Below, in pieces: positions 7,455 through 15,420 of a DNA stretch of 64,000 nucleotides. Each line of letters starts with the position of its first letter. Positions within the stretch are counted from its first letter, which is position 1. Both the position numbers and the translations under genes were made by a program. The stretch covers positions 1 through 64,000 of the forward strand of contig CAMKTN010000008.1 in assembly GCA_946415705.1 (NCBI GenBank), read 5' to 3'. The notes below the pieces were generated by a model, which was not told where the DNA came from, made no database searches, and saw nothing but the letters and a program-made list of their open reading frames with translations. This DNA comes from an uncultured Prevotellaceae bacterium (GTDB lineage Bacteria; Bacteroidota; Bacteroidia; Bacteroidales; Bacteroidaceae).

Positions 7455-8792
7455 ATGAAGATTGAAACCATCATGGCCAATCTGGAGGCCAAACATCCAG
7501 GCGAGAAGGAGTACCTGCAAGCCGTGCGCGAGGTGCTCATGAGCATCGAAGAAGTCTATAACCAGCACCCCGAGTTCGAGCGCGCCAAGCTCATCGAGCG
7601 CCTCGTGGAACCCGAGCGCATCATCACGTTCCGCGTGCCCTGGGTCGATGACAAGGGCGAGGTGCAGGTGAACCTCGGCTACCGCGTGCAGTTCAACAGC
7701 GCCATCGGCCCCTACAAGGGCGGCCTCCGCTTCCACGCCAGCGTGAACCTCAGCATCCTGAAGTTCCTGGGCTTCGAGCAGACCTTCAAGAACGCTCTCA
7801 CCACGCTGCCCATGGGTGGCGGCAAGGGCGGCTCCGACTTCAGCATCCGCGGCAAGAGCGATGCCGAGGTCATGCGCTTCTGCCAGGCCTTCATGAGCGA
7901 ACTCTACCGCTATATCGGTCCTGAAATCGACGTCCCCGCAGGCGACATCGGCGTCGGCGCCCGCGAAATCGGCTACCTCTTCGGACAGTACAAGAAGCTC
8001 ACACGCGACTGGAGCGGCGTGCTCACCGGCAAGGGTCTGGAGTACGGCGGCTCGCTCATCCGTCCCGAGGCCACGGGCTTCGGCGGCCTCTACTTCGTCA
8101 ATGAGATGCTCAACACCCACGGCCTCGACATCAAGGGTAAGACCGTGGCCATCAGTGGCTTCGGCAACGTTGCATGGGGTGCTGCCACCAAGGCCACGCA
8201 GCTCGGCGCCAAGGTCATCACCATCAGTGGCCCCGACGGCTACATCTACGACCCCGCCGGCATCAGCGGCGAGAAAATCGACTACATGCTCGAGCTCCGT
8301 GCCAGCGGCAATGACATCTGCGAGCCCTATGCCGACGAGTTCCCCGGCTCCAAGTTCGTTGCCGGCAAGCGTCCGTGGGAGGTTAAGTGCGACATCGCGC
8401 TGCCCTGTGCCACGCAGAACGAGCTCAACGGCGACGATGCCCGTCAGCTCATCGCCAACGGTGTGCAGTGTGTGGGTGAGATCTCCAACATGGGTTGCAC
8501 GCCCGAGGCCATCGACGCCTTCATCGAGGCCAAGATGATCTTCGCTCCCGGCAAGGCCGTCAACGCAGGCGGCGTGGCCACCAGCGGTCTGGAGATGAGC
8601 CAGAACGCTATGCACATCAGTTGGAGTGCCGACGAAGTCGATAAGCGCCTCCACGGTATTATGCATGCCATCCACGCCCAGTGCGTCAAGTACGGCACCG
8701 AGCCCGACGGCTACGTCAACTACGTGAAAGGCGCCAATATCGCCGGCTTCATGAAGGTCGCCAAAGCGATGATGGCACAAGGCATCGTCTGA
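7455..8792 (+). CDS. gdhA: Glutamate dehydrogenase (NADP-type)
   Basis: A 445-residue hexameric-type glutamate dehydrogenase that interconverts 2-oxoglutarate plus ammonia and glutamate in the cytoplasm. It is the main ammonia-assimilation route in many gut Bacteroidales. The substrate-binding motif GPYKGGLRFH, the catalytic K124 in PMGGGKGG, the catalytic D164 in PAGDIGVG and the Rossmann loop SGFGNVAWGA are all present. Length is normal and the sequence is of the long NADP-dependent bacterial group; cofactor preference is inferred from similarity alone. The gene is monocistronic, with a consensus promoter upstream, and is convergent with nadD 6 bp away. No terminator is visible in that gap. 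Confidence 0.95.
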   Translation: MKIETIMANLEAKHPGEKEYLQAVREVLMSIEEVYNQHPEFERAKLIERLVEPERIITFRVPWVDDKGEVQVNLGYRVQFNSAIGPYKGGLRFHASVNLSILKFLGFEQTFKNALTTLPMGGGKGGSDFSIRGKSDAEVMRFCQAFMSELYRYIGPEIDVPAGDIGVGAREIGYLFGQYKKLTRDWSGVLTGKGLEYGGSLIRPEATGFGGLYFVNEMLNTHGLDIKGKTVAISGFGNVAWGAATKATQLGAKVITISGPDGYIYDPAGISGEKIDYMLELRASGNDICEPYADEFPGSKFVAGKRPWEVKCDIALPCATQNELNGDDARQLIANGVQCVGEISNMGCTPEAIDAFIEAKMIFAPGKAVNAGGVATSGLEMSQNAMHISWSADEVDKRLHGIMHAIHAQCVKYGTEPDGYVNYVKGANIAGFMKVAKAMMAQGIV

Positions 8793-8798
8793 AGACGT

Positions 8799-9374
8799 TC
8801 AACGATAGTAACCTTTGGCCTTGATCTCCGCCCAGACGCGGGGATTGAGGCCAAAGCCGTTGTAGGCGGGGTCGTGGGCAATGGCCTCGCGAATCTGTGT
8901 GGAGGAGATGTCGAAGAGAGGGGTGTGGACGAGGGTGACGCCCGTGGGGAGGGAGGCTTCATCAATGGGGAAGCCAGATCGGGGGTAGATGAGGATGCGA
9001 TGGTGGCGGAGGATCTCGTCGGACTGGTACCACTGCGGGAAGCGATGCCAGTTGTCGGCACCGATGACAAGGACGAAGTCGCGGCCTGGGTAGGCGGTGC
9101 GGAGGGCTTCCAGCGTATGGACCATGAAGGAGGGACGGGGCAGGCGGAACTCGAAGTCGCTGACGCGCAGATGGCGCTTGCGACCTACGGCAAGCTGGGC
9201 GAGGTGGAGGCGGGCGTCATCATCGAGGAGGCCTGCGGCGGGCTTCAGCGGGTTCTGCGGCGACACCAGAAACCATAGCTCATCCACGAGGGCGTGGCTG
9301 ACAAGCCAACGTCCCAGGGAGAGGTGCCCTTCGTGGATGGGATTGAAGCTGCCGCCGTAGAGACCGACTGTCAT
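8799..9374 (-). CDS. nadD: Nicotinate-nucleotide adenylyltransferase
   Basis: A 191-residue NadD that joins ATP and nicotinate mononucleotide to deamido-NAD. The nucleotidyltransferase loop GLYGGSFNPIHEGHLSLG, with the catalytic HxGH-type motif (HEGH), opens the protein. The second ATP-binding motif, SSTQIREAI, is near the C-terminus. Length is usual for the family. It is the last gene of a yicC-gmk-nadD run; a 55-bp gap after gmk holds a TTTAAGG simple repeat. Confidence 0.93.
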   Translation of the reverse strand: MTVGLYGGSFNPIHEGHLSLGRWLVSHALVDELWFLVSPQNPLKPAAGLLDDDARLHLAQLAVGRKRHLRVSDFEFRLPRPSFMVHTLEALRTAYPGRDFVLVIGADNWHRFPQWYQSDEILRHHRILIYPRSGFPIDEASLPTGVTLVHTPLFDISSTQIREAIAHDPAYNGFGLNPRVWAEIKAKGYYR

Positions 9375-9380
9375 GGGGAG

Positions 9381-9413
9381 TAAAGTTTAAGGTTTAAGGT
9401 TTAAAGTTTAAGG
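9381..9413. repeat. TTTAAGG simple repeat between gmk and nadD
   Basis: Four imperfect tandem copies of TTTAAGG or TTTAAAG lie in the gap before nadD. The same unit appears at 1135-1161. Confidence 0.65.
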
Positions 9414-9429
9414 ATGAGTCCTCTGGAGC

Positions 9430-10002
9430 TTATAGGGGCTCCGAAAGGAAATCGCGAATCGCCTTGTAGGCTTCGGCCTTGGCGGCTTCGAGGTCGTCGT
9501 TGATGACGATGCGGTCGAAGTGGGGGGCAAAGGAGAGCTCGTACTCGGCGCGGTCGAGGCGCTGCTGGATGACCTCGGGGCTGTCCGTGCCGCGGCCTTC
9601 GAGGCGCTGGCGCAGGACGTCGATGCTGGGAGGCTGTATGAAGAGGCTGAGGGCCCGGCTGCCGAAGCACTCCTTGAGGCGCAGGCCACCGTGGACATCG
9701 ACATCGAAGACGACGTTCTGTCCCTCGGCCAGCTGATTGTCAACCTGTGAGCGGAGGGTGCCGTAGAAGCGGTCGGTATAGACCTCCTCGTACTCGATGA
9801 AATCGTTGGCATCGATGTGCTTGCGGAACTCCTTGGGCGTCATAAAGAGGTATTCCACGCCGTTACGCTCGTCGCCACGCGGCGGACGTGTGGTGGCAGA
9901 GACGGAGAAGAAGAGGTTCAGTTCCTTGCGGGGCATAAGGCTGCCGATGATGGTGCTTTTTCCGCTGCCGCTGGGGGCGCAGAAGATAATAATTTTTCCC
10001 AT
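9430..10002 (-). CDS. gmk: Guanylate kinase
   Basis: A 190-residue GMP kinase (GMP plus ATP to GDP plus ADP). The P-loop APSGSGKST is at residues 9-17. The GMP-binding segment SATTRPPRGDERNGVEYLF and the lid region follow. Length is normal. It starts 3 bp after the yicC stop, an arrangement common in Bacteroidetes, where yicC, gmk and nadD form an operon. Confidence 0.95.
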   Translation of the reverse strand: MGKIIIFCAPSGSGKSTIIGSLMPRKELNLFFSVSATTRPPRGDERNGVEYLFMTPKEFRKHIDANDFIEYEEVYTDRFYGTLRSQVDNQLAEGQNVVFDVDVHGGLRLKECFGSRALSLFIQPPSIDVLRQRLEGRGTDSPEVIQQRLDRAEYELSFAPHFDRIVINDDLEAAKAEAYKAIRDFLSEPL

Positions 10003-10005
10003 TCC

Positions 10006-10884
10006 TTACATTACATTTAAGACTTGTTCTTTAATCTGTTCCAGCTCGTCCTTCATCTTCACGACGATGTTCTGCATCTCGGCGATGTTGGACTTGCTGC
10101 CGGTGGTGTTGATCTCACGACCCATCTCCTGCGCGATGAAACCGAGCTTTTTGCCCTGTCCGTGGCCGTTCTGCATGGTCTCGGTGAAGTAGCGGAGGTG
10201 GTTGGCGAGGCGTTGTTTCTCCTCGTTGATGTCGAGTTTCTCGATGTAGTAGATCATCTCCTGTTCGAGGCGATTGCGATCCACCTGCACCTCGGGGATG
10301 GCGTTGAGGCCTTCTACGATGCGGCTGCGGATTTTCTCCACGCGGGCCGTCTCGAAGGGCTCAATCTGCGCAAGCAGTGAGGTGATATTAGCGATTTTCT
10401 CCTCGAACTTACGCTGCAGGGCGGCACCTTCCTGACGACGGAAGGCCATGAGGGCATCGATAGCTGCTTCGGCGACGCCACGTGCTACGTCCCATTCGTC
10501 CTCGGCGAGCTCCACGGCTTCGGTCTTGGAGAGGACATCGGGCAGTCGCAAGAGGGTCGGCATCCATTGCTCCTCGGGCTCGTCGAGGTCATAATCTTTG
10601 ACGATATCACGAATCTGATCCACGTAGGATTTCAAGACAGCACGGTTGATGGGCGTGGCGGCGTTGGCGTCATCACGCTCAATGTAGAGGCTGAAATCGA
10701 CTTTGCCGCGCTCCAGCGTGTTGCTGATCATGGCGCGTAGCTCCATCTCCTTCTCGCGGTAGATGGGAGCAATGCGGGTCTGCAGGTCAAGGGCCTTGCT
10801 GTTCACAGATTTGATTTCTGCGGTAATCTTCTTGCCACGGAACTCGGCGGAAGCCTTGCCGTAGCCAGTCATAGACAATATCAT
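10006..10884 (-). CDS. yicC: YicC-family endoribonuclease
   Basis: A 292-residue YicC/YloC protein. It begins with the family hallmark MTGYGKA and ends in the DUF1732 region (GREINTTGSKSN, EQIKEQVLNVM). YicC of E. coli is an endoribonuclease involved in small-RNA turnover. The ORF track starts at 10914, but that codon lies inside a TACCTTTG -7 box (10912-10919), so the ATG at 10882-10884 (MILSMTGYGKA) is the likely start. The gene is divergent from tsaB, with about 100 bp between the two chosen starts. Confidence 0.92.
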   Translation of the reverse strand: MILSMTGYGKASAEFRGKKITAEIKSVNSKALDLQTRIAPIYREKEMELRAMISNTLERGKVDFSLYIERDDANAATPINRAVLKSYVDQIRDIVKDYDLDEPEEQWMPTLLRLPDVLSKTEAVELAEDEWDVARGVAEAAIDALMAFRRQEGAALQRKFEEKIANITSLLAQIEPFETARVEKIRSRIVEGLNAIPEVQVDRNRLEQEMIYYIEKLDINEEKQRLANHLRYFTETMQNGHGQGKKLGFIAQEMGREINTTGSKSNIAEMQNIVVKMKDELEQIKEQVLNVM

Positions 10885-10911
10885 AATTCTTTTTTCAACG
10901 TTTTTCGGGTG

Positions 10912-10919
10912 CAAAGGTA
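10912..10919 (-). promoter_or_regulatory. -7 box of yicC-gmk-nadD
   Basis: TACCTTTG on the minus strand, 27 bp before the chosen yicC ATG. It decides the start of yicC. Confidence 0.6.
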
Positions 10920-10961
10920 GTAAAAAAACGTAAAACAGAAGTTTTAATCATAAATAATGTG

Positions 10962-10969
10962 TACCTTTG
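10962..10969 (+). promoter_or_regulatory. -7 box of the tsaB operon
   Basis: TACCTTTG, 18 bp before the tsaB ATG. The ORF-track start (TTG at 10967) lies within it and is therefore rejected. Confidence 0.6.
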
Positions 10970-10987
10970 CGGCCTAAAAAGAACAAG

Positions 10988-11680
10988 ATGGCTTGTATTT
11001 TACATATTGAGACCAGCACAAAGGTGTGCTCCGTGGCTGTCACGGAGGATGCCCACGTCATCTTCGAGCAGACGGATGCCGAGGGACCGAACCATGCCAC
11101 CAAGTGCGGTGTGTTCGTGGAGGAAGCGCTGAGCTTTGCCGAGAGCCACGCGATTCCGCTGGATGCCGTGGCCGTGAGCCAAGGCCCCGGCAGCTATACG
11201 GGTCTGCGCATCGGCGTGTCGATGGCCAAGGGTGTAGCCTACGGTCGCGGCGTGCCACTCGTGGCGGTGCCTACGCTGGAGCTGCTGTGTGTGCCGGTGC
11301 TCCTTTATCGCGAGGACATCCCCGACGAGGCCCTCTTCGTACCGATGATCGACGCACGCCGCATGGAGGTCTATGCCGCCGTCTATGACCGTGCGCTGCA
11401 CCCCCTTCGCGCTGTGCAGGCCGACATCGTGGAGGCTGACACCTACAAGGAATGGCTGGACCGCGGCCCCGTCTATTTCTTCGGCGACGGCGCCGCCAAG
11501 TGCAAGGCCGTCCTGACCCACCCCAACGCCCACTTCTTGGACAATATCCAGCCGCTGGCCAAGCACATGTACCCGCTGGCGGCGCGCGCGCTGTCGAGGG
11601 GAGAGACCGTCGATGTCGCCTACTTCGAGCCCTTCTATCTGAAGGACTTCATTGCCACTAAACCAAAGGATCTGTTATGA
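10988..11680 (+). CDS. tsaB: tRNA threonylcarbamoyladenosine biosynthesis protein TsaB
   Basis: A 230-residue TsaB, an inactive-kinase ASKHA-fold partner of TsaD in making the t6A37 modification of ANN-decoding tRNAs. Diagnostic stretches are ILHIETSTKVCSVAV at the N-terminus and SQGPGSYTGLRIGVSMAKG (about 70-88). Start chosen at 10988, after the -7 box. The 3' end overlaps the DUF4290 gene by 4 bp (ATGA), which starts a long forward run of genes ending with rseP. Confidence 0.93.
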   Translation: MACILHIETSTKVCSVAVTEDAHVIFEQTDAEGPNHATKCGVFVEEALSFAESHAIPLDAVAVSQGPGSYTGLRIGVSMAKGVAYGRGVPLVAVPTLELLCVPVLLYREDIPDEALFVPMIDARRMEVYAAVYDRALHPLRAVQADIVEADTYKEWLDRGPVYFFGDGAAKCKAVLTHPNAHFLDNIQPLAKHMYPLAARALSRGETVDVAYFEPFYLKDFIATKPKDLL

Positions 11681-12267
11681 CATACAACACTCAACGCGAG
11701 AAACTCGTTCTTCCCGAATACGGTCGCACGATTCAGGAGATGGTAGATATCTGCATGAGCATCGAGGACCGCGCACAGCGCCAGCAGTGCGCCGAGAGCA
11801 TCGTAGCCATTATGGCCACCATGAACCACAATGCCAAGCAACAGCCCGATTATGAGCGCAAGCTATGGGACCAGCTGGCCATCATCTCCGGCTACCAGCT
11901 GGACATCGACTACCCCTTCGAGGTGGTGAAGGCCGAGGAAATCGCCGCGCGCCCCAGACCCCTGAGATACCCGATGCAACGCATCCGCTACCGCCACTAC
12001 GGCCATCTCACCGAGGCCTTCATGAAGGAGCTCAAGGACATGCCCGAGGGCGAGAACCGCGAACGCCTGACCAGTATGATGGCGAATTTCATGAAGCGCA
12101 GCCTCTACAACTGGAACCGCGACGCGATGGACGAGCGCAAGGTGGCTGGCGACCTCGAACGCTACACCGACGGCCAGGCCACGCTGCCCGAGAACTTCCA
12201 CTTCGCATCCGTCAGCAACGGCTATCTGCCCGGCAGCAACGCTAGCAAGAAGAAAAGAAGACGCTAA
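11677..12267 (+). CDS. DUF4290 protein
   Basis: A 196-residue cytoplasmic protein of the Bacteroidetes-restricted DUF4290 family. Recognisable segments are LPEYGRTIQEMV near the N-terminus and NFMKRSLYNWNRD in the middle. The C-terminus is a lysine/arginine-rich tail (SKKKRRR) that could contact nucleic acid. It has no known function. It overlaps tsaB by 4 bp and precedes murA, a conserved neighbourhood in Bacteroidetes. Confidence 0.85.
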   Translation: MTYNTQREKLVLPEYGRTIQEMVDICMSIEDRAQRQQCAESIVAIMATMNHNAKQQPDYERKLWDQLAIISGYQLDIDYPFEVVKAEEIAARPRPLRYPMQRIRYRHYGHLTEAFMKELKDMPEGENRERLTSMMANFMKRSLYNWNRDAMDERKVAGDLERYTDGQATLPENFHFASVSNGYLPGSNASKKKRRR

Positions 12268-12295
12268 ACGCTCTTAAACCCTTAAACTCTTACAC

Positions 12296-13603
12296 ATGGG
12301 TTCATTCCAAATCGAAGGCGGCCATCGCCTCTCAGGAGTCATCACACCACAAGGCGCCAAGAACGAGGCGCTGCAAGTGCTGTGTGCCACGCTGCTCACC
12401 GACGAGCCCGTGCACATCCAGAACATCTCTGATATCGCCGATGTCAACAACCAGATTCAGCTGTTGCGCGATATCGGCGTGAAGGTCACGGAGAACGCCA
12501 AGGGCGACTACACGTTCGTGGCCGATGCCGTGAACCTCGACTATCTCGCCAGCGATGAGTTCTTGGAGCGTTCGGCACGCCTGCGGGGCAGCATTATGCT
12601 CGTGGGCCCGTTGCTCACGCGCTTCGGCCGCGCACTGGTGTCGAAGCCCGGTGGCGATAAGATTGGGCGTCGCCGCGTCGATACCCATTTTCTGGGCATG
12701 GAGAAACTCGGCGCACGCTTTAGCTACGACGCCGATCGCGGCCTCTTCGAGATTACGGCCGACAAACTGAAGGGGGCGTATATGCTGCTCGACGAGGCTT
12801 CCGTGACGGGTACGGCCAACATCATTATGGCTGCCGTGCTGGCCGAGGGTACGACCACCATCTACAATGCCGCCTGCGAACCCTATATTCAACAGCTCTG
12901 CAAGATGCTGAACGCTATGGGCGCGCGTATCGAGGGTATCGCCTCGAACCTGCTCACCATCCACGGCGTAGGCACGCTCCACGGCACCAGCCACCGTATC
13001 CTGCCCGATATGATTGAGGTGGGCTCGTTCATCGGCATGGCTGCCATGTGCGGCGACGGCATCCGCATCAAGGATGTCAGCTACGACGACCTTGGTATCA
13101 TCCCCTACACCTTCCGCCGACTGGGCATCAACGTACAGCGCCAGGGCGATGACATCTACGTACCCTGCCACGACCACTACGAGATAGAGTCCTTCATCGA
13201 CGGCTCCTTCATGACCTTCAGCGATGCCCCCTGGCCGGGCCTCACGCCCGACTTGCTGAGCGTGTTGCTCGTCGTGGCCACGCAGGCCAAGGGTTCGGTG
13301 CTCATCCACCAGAAGATGTTCGAGAGCCGCCTGTTCTTCGTCGATAAGCTCATCGATATGGGCGCACAGATCATCTTGTGCGACCCGCACCGCGCCGTCG
13401 TCGTGGGCCATGACCATCAACTGCACCTACGTGCCTCGCGCATGACATCGCCCGATATCCGTGCCGGTATCGCCCTGCTCATCGCGGCCATGAGCGCCGA
13501 GGGCACCAGCACCATCAGCAATATCCAACAGATCGACCGTGGCTATGAGGACATCGAGGGTCGCTTGAATGCCCTCGGCGCAGCCATCAAGAGAATTGAA
13601 TAA
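12296..13603 (+). CDS. murA: UDP-N-acetylglucosamine 1-carboxyvinyltransferase (MurA) with Asp at the fosfomycin site
   Basis: A 435-residue MurA that transfers enolpyruvate from PEP to UDP-GlcNAc, the first committed step of peptidoglycan synthesis. The two-domain inside-out barrel is full length, with K22 in GAKNEAL. At the position of the E. coli catalytic cysteine (Cys115, in PGGCTIG) the sequence reads PGGDKIGRR, so residue 121 is aspartate. This swap is known from Mycobacterium and Chlamydia MurA, keeps activity and prevents covalent attack by fosfomycin. A short gap with TTAAACCC-type repeats separates it from DUF4290; rimM follows after 4 bp. Confidence 0.95.
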   Translation: MGSFQIEGGHRLSGVITPQGAKNEALQVLCATLLTDEPVHIQNISDIADVNNQIQLLRDIGVKVTENAKGDYTFVADAVNLDYLASDEFLERSARLRGSIMLVGPLLTRFGRALVSKPGGDKIGRRRVDTHFLGMEKLGARFSYDADRGLFEITADKLKGAYMLLDEASVTGTANIIMAAVLAEGTTTIYNAACEPYIQQLCKMLNAMGARIEGIASNLLTIHGVGTLHGTSHRILPDMIEVGSFIGMAAMCGDGIRIKDVSYDDLGIIPYTFRRLGINVQRQGDDIYVPCHDHYEIESFIDGSFMTFSDAPWPGLTPDLLSVLLVVATQAKGSVLIHQKMFESRLFFVDKLIDMGAQIILCDPHRAVVVGHDHQLHLRASRMTSPDIRAGIALLIAAMSAEGTSTISNIQQIDRGYEDIEGRLNALGAAIKRIE

Positions 13604-13607
13604 ACCC

Positions 13608-14162
13608 ATGATCTCCGACAACGAGGTTTATAAAATAGGAATACTTACGCGCACGCATGGCGTGCGCGGAGAGGTCGCCTTCCAGTTCACCGACGATGTC
13701 TGGGACCGCGTGGAGGCCGACTATCTGTTCCTGCGGCTGGACGGCCTGCTCGTGCCTTTCTTCATGGAGGAATGGCGCTTCCGCTCGGACACCACAGCCC
13801 TCGTGAAGTTCGAGGACATCGACGATGTCAACGCCGCCACACGCCTCGTCGGTGCTGAAGTCTTCTTCCCCAAGGAGCTGACGCCCACGGAGCTCGATGA
13901 CGAGAACCTGACCTGGCAAATGTTCACGGGCTTCGAGGTCGTCATCGTTCCCTCGGGTTCTCCCGAGGGCTCACCCGATGCCCCCCTCGGCACCGTCACC
14001 GCCGTCTATGACCAGACCGCCAACATCCTTTTGGAAGTCACCACGCCCGACGGCCGCAGTATCTTAATCCCCGCCCATGAGGACTTCATCCTGCGCGCCG
14101 ACCACCACGAGCGCCGCCTCTATGTCGATGTACCCGAAGAACTACTGACATTAAACAGTTAA
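13608..14162 (+). CDS. rimM: Ribosome maturation factor RimM
   Basis: A 184-residue RimM, which binds ribosomal protein S19 and helps 30S head assembly. The N-terminal barrel shows YKIGILTRTHGVRGEV. The PRC-barrel domain follows and ends with LIPAHEDFILRADHHERRLYVDVPEELL. The start at 13608 is used because the ORF-track start lies 35 bp inside murA. Within the linker between the domains, SGSPEGSPDAP is encoded by a small palindrome (CCCTCGGG-TTCT-CCCGAGGG, 13950-13969), probably another in-frame repeat. Confidence 0.92.
   Translation: MISDNEVYKIGILTRTHGVRGEVAFQFTDDVWDRVEADYLFLRLDGLLVPFFMEEWRFRSDTTALVKFEDIDDVNAATRLVGAEVFFPKELTPTELDDENLTWQMFTGFEVVIVPSGSPEGSPDAPLGTVTAVYDQTANILLEVTTPDGRSILIPAHEDFILRADHHERRLYVDVPEELLTLNS
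13950..13969. repeat. Perfect 8-bp palindrome inside rimM
   Basis: CCCTCGGG and CCCGAGGG flank a TTCT loop and encode PSGSPEG in the interdomain linker of RimM. Confidence 0.55.
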
Positions 14163-14166
14163 GTAT

Positions 14167-14197
14167 GTTGCTGTGACACAGCAATAAACCGGACCAA
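14167..14197. repeat. GTTGC stem-loop repeat, copy 1
   Basis: TTGCTGT-GAC-ACAGCAA followed by a form of AAACmGGACmA, just before dxr. Related copies lie in the signal-peptide codons of the GH105 gene (34170-34200) and of the GH2 gene (44709-44738). Confidence 0.6.
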
Positions 14198-14200
14198 TAT

Positions 14201-15367
14201 ATGCAACAAGAACAACGCCCCAAACAAATCGCCATCCTCGGTTCCACCGGCAGCATCGGCACACAGGCCCTGCAAGTCATCGCCGAGCACCCTGACCGTT
14301 TCGAAGCCCGCGTGCTCACGGCCAACAATCGCTGGGAGCTGCTTGTCGAGCAGGCACGGACCTTCAAGCCCGCTGCCGTGGTGATCGCCAACGACACCTA
14401 CTACCCCGCCGTGCGTGACGCCCTTGCCGACCTTCCTATCGCCGTCTATGCAGGTGCCGAGGCGCTCTGCCAGGTGGTAGAGGGCACCGAGGTTGATATG
14501 GTGCTCACGGCGATGGTGGGTTTTGCCGGTTTGCCGCCCACGATTGCTGCCATTCGCGCTGGCAAGCCCATTGCGCTGGCCAACAAGGAGACGATGGTCG
14601 TGGCCGGTGAGCTCATCAATGGCCTCTGCCGACAGTATCAGGTGCCCATTCTGCCCGTCGATAGCGAGCATAGCGCCATCTTCCAAAGTATTATGGGCGA
14701 GGTGTCTCCGATAGAGAAGATCATCCTGACGGCCTCCGGAGGTCCCTTCCGTACATTCACGCGCGAACAACTGGAGACCGTAACCCCTGCTATGGCGCTG
14801 AAGCATCCCAACTGGGACATGGGCGCCAAGATCACCATCGACTCCGCGTCCATGATGAATAAAGGCTTCGAGGTCATCGAGGCCAAGTGGCTCTTCGGCG
14901 TGGAGCCCGATAGGATCCAAGTCGTCGTGCATCCGCAGAGCGTCGTGCACAGCGCCGTGCAGTTTGCCGACGGTGCCGTGAAGGCGCAGCTCGGCGTGCC
15001 CGATATGCGCGTGCCCATTCAGCTGGCCTTCTCGTTCCCCGAACGTCTGCAGAGTAGCTTCGACCGTCTAGACTGGTACGCCATGCACGACCTGACCTTC
15101 GAGCGTCCCGACACCGAGCGCTTCCGCTGCCTCGCCCTCGCCTATGAGAGCCTGCGCCAAGGTGGCAATATGCCGTGTATCGTGAATGCCGCCAACGAGA
15201 TTGTCAACCGCGCCTTCCTCGACGGCCGCTGCCGCTTCCTGGAAATGCCCGATATCATCGAACAGACCATGCAGCGCACGCCCTTCATCAAGGCCCCGTC
15301 CTACGAGGACTACCTCGCCACCGATGCCGAAGCCAGACGCATTGCAGCATCACTTCTTGGGTCGTAA
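14201..15367 (+). CDS. dxr: 1-deoxy-D-xylulose 5-phosphate reductoisomerase
   Basis: A 388-residue Dxr (IspC), the NADPH-dependent second step of the MEP isoprenoid pathway. The NADPH loop is ILGSTGSIGTQAL. The metal- and substrate-binding motifs PVDSEHSAIFQ and LTASGGPFR are intact, as are MNKGFEVIEA and the C-terminal helices. Length is normal. The gene follows rimM after a 38-bp gap that contains the GTTGC stem-loop repeat. Confidence 0.95.
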   Translation: MQQEQRPKQIAILGSTGSIGTQALQVIAEHPDRFEARVLTANNRWELLVEQARTFKPAAVVIANDTYYPAVRDALADLPIAVYAGAEALCQVVEGTEVDMVLTAMVGFAGLPPTIAAIRAGKPIALANKETMVVAGELINGLCRQYQVPILPVDSEHSAIFQSIMGEVSPIEKIILTASGGPFRTFTREQLETVTPAMALKHPNWDMGAKITIDSASMMNKGFEVIEAKWLFGVEPDRIQVVVHPQSVVHSAVQFADGAVKAQLGVPDMRVPIQLAFSFPERLQSSFDRLDWYAMHDLTFERPDTERFRCLALAYESLRQGGNMPCIVNAANEIVNRAFLDGRCRFLEMPDIIEQTMQRTPFIKAPSYEDYLATDAEARRIAASLLGS

Positions 15368-15400
15368 TAACGAAATAACGTTATAACGTAATAACGAATA
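15364..15400. repeat. AATAACG simple repeat between dxr and rseP
   Basis: Imperfect tandem copies of TAATAACG/TTATAACG begin at the dxr stop and fill most of the 53-bp gap before rseP. Confidence 0.6.
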
Positions 15401-15420
15401 AAGTCTTTAATGAAAAATAT

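Noticed and set aside
7317-8780. Minus-strand ORF of 487 codons opposite gdhA
   Set aside because: It is an antisense shadow of the strong gdhA gene. The translation (long runs of Ala, Val, Gly, His and Glu) matches no family.
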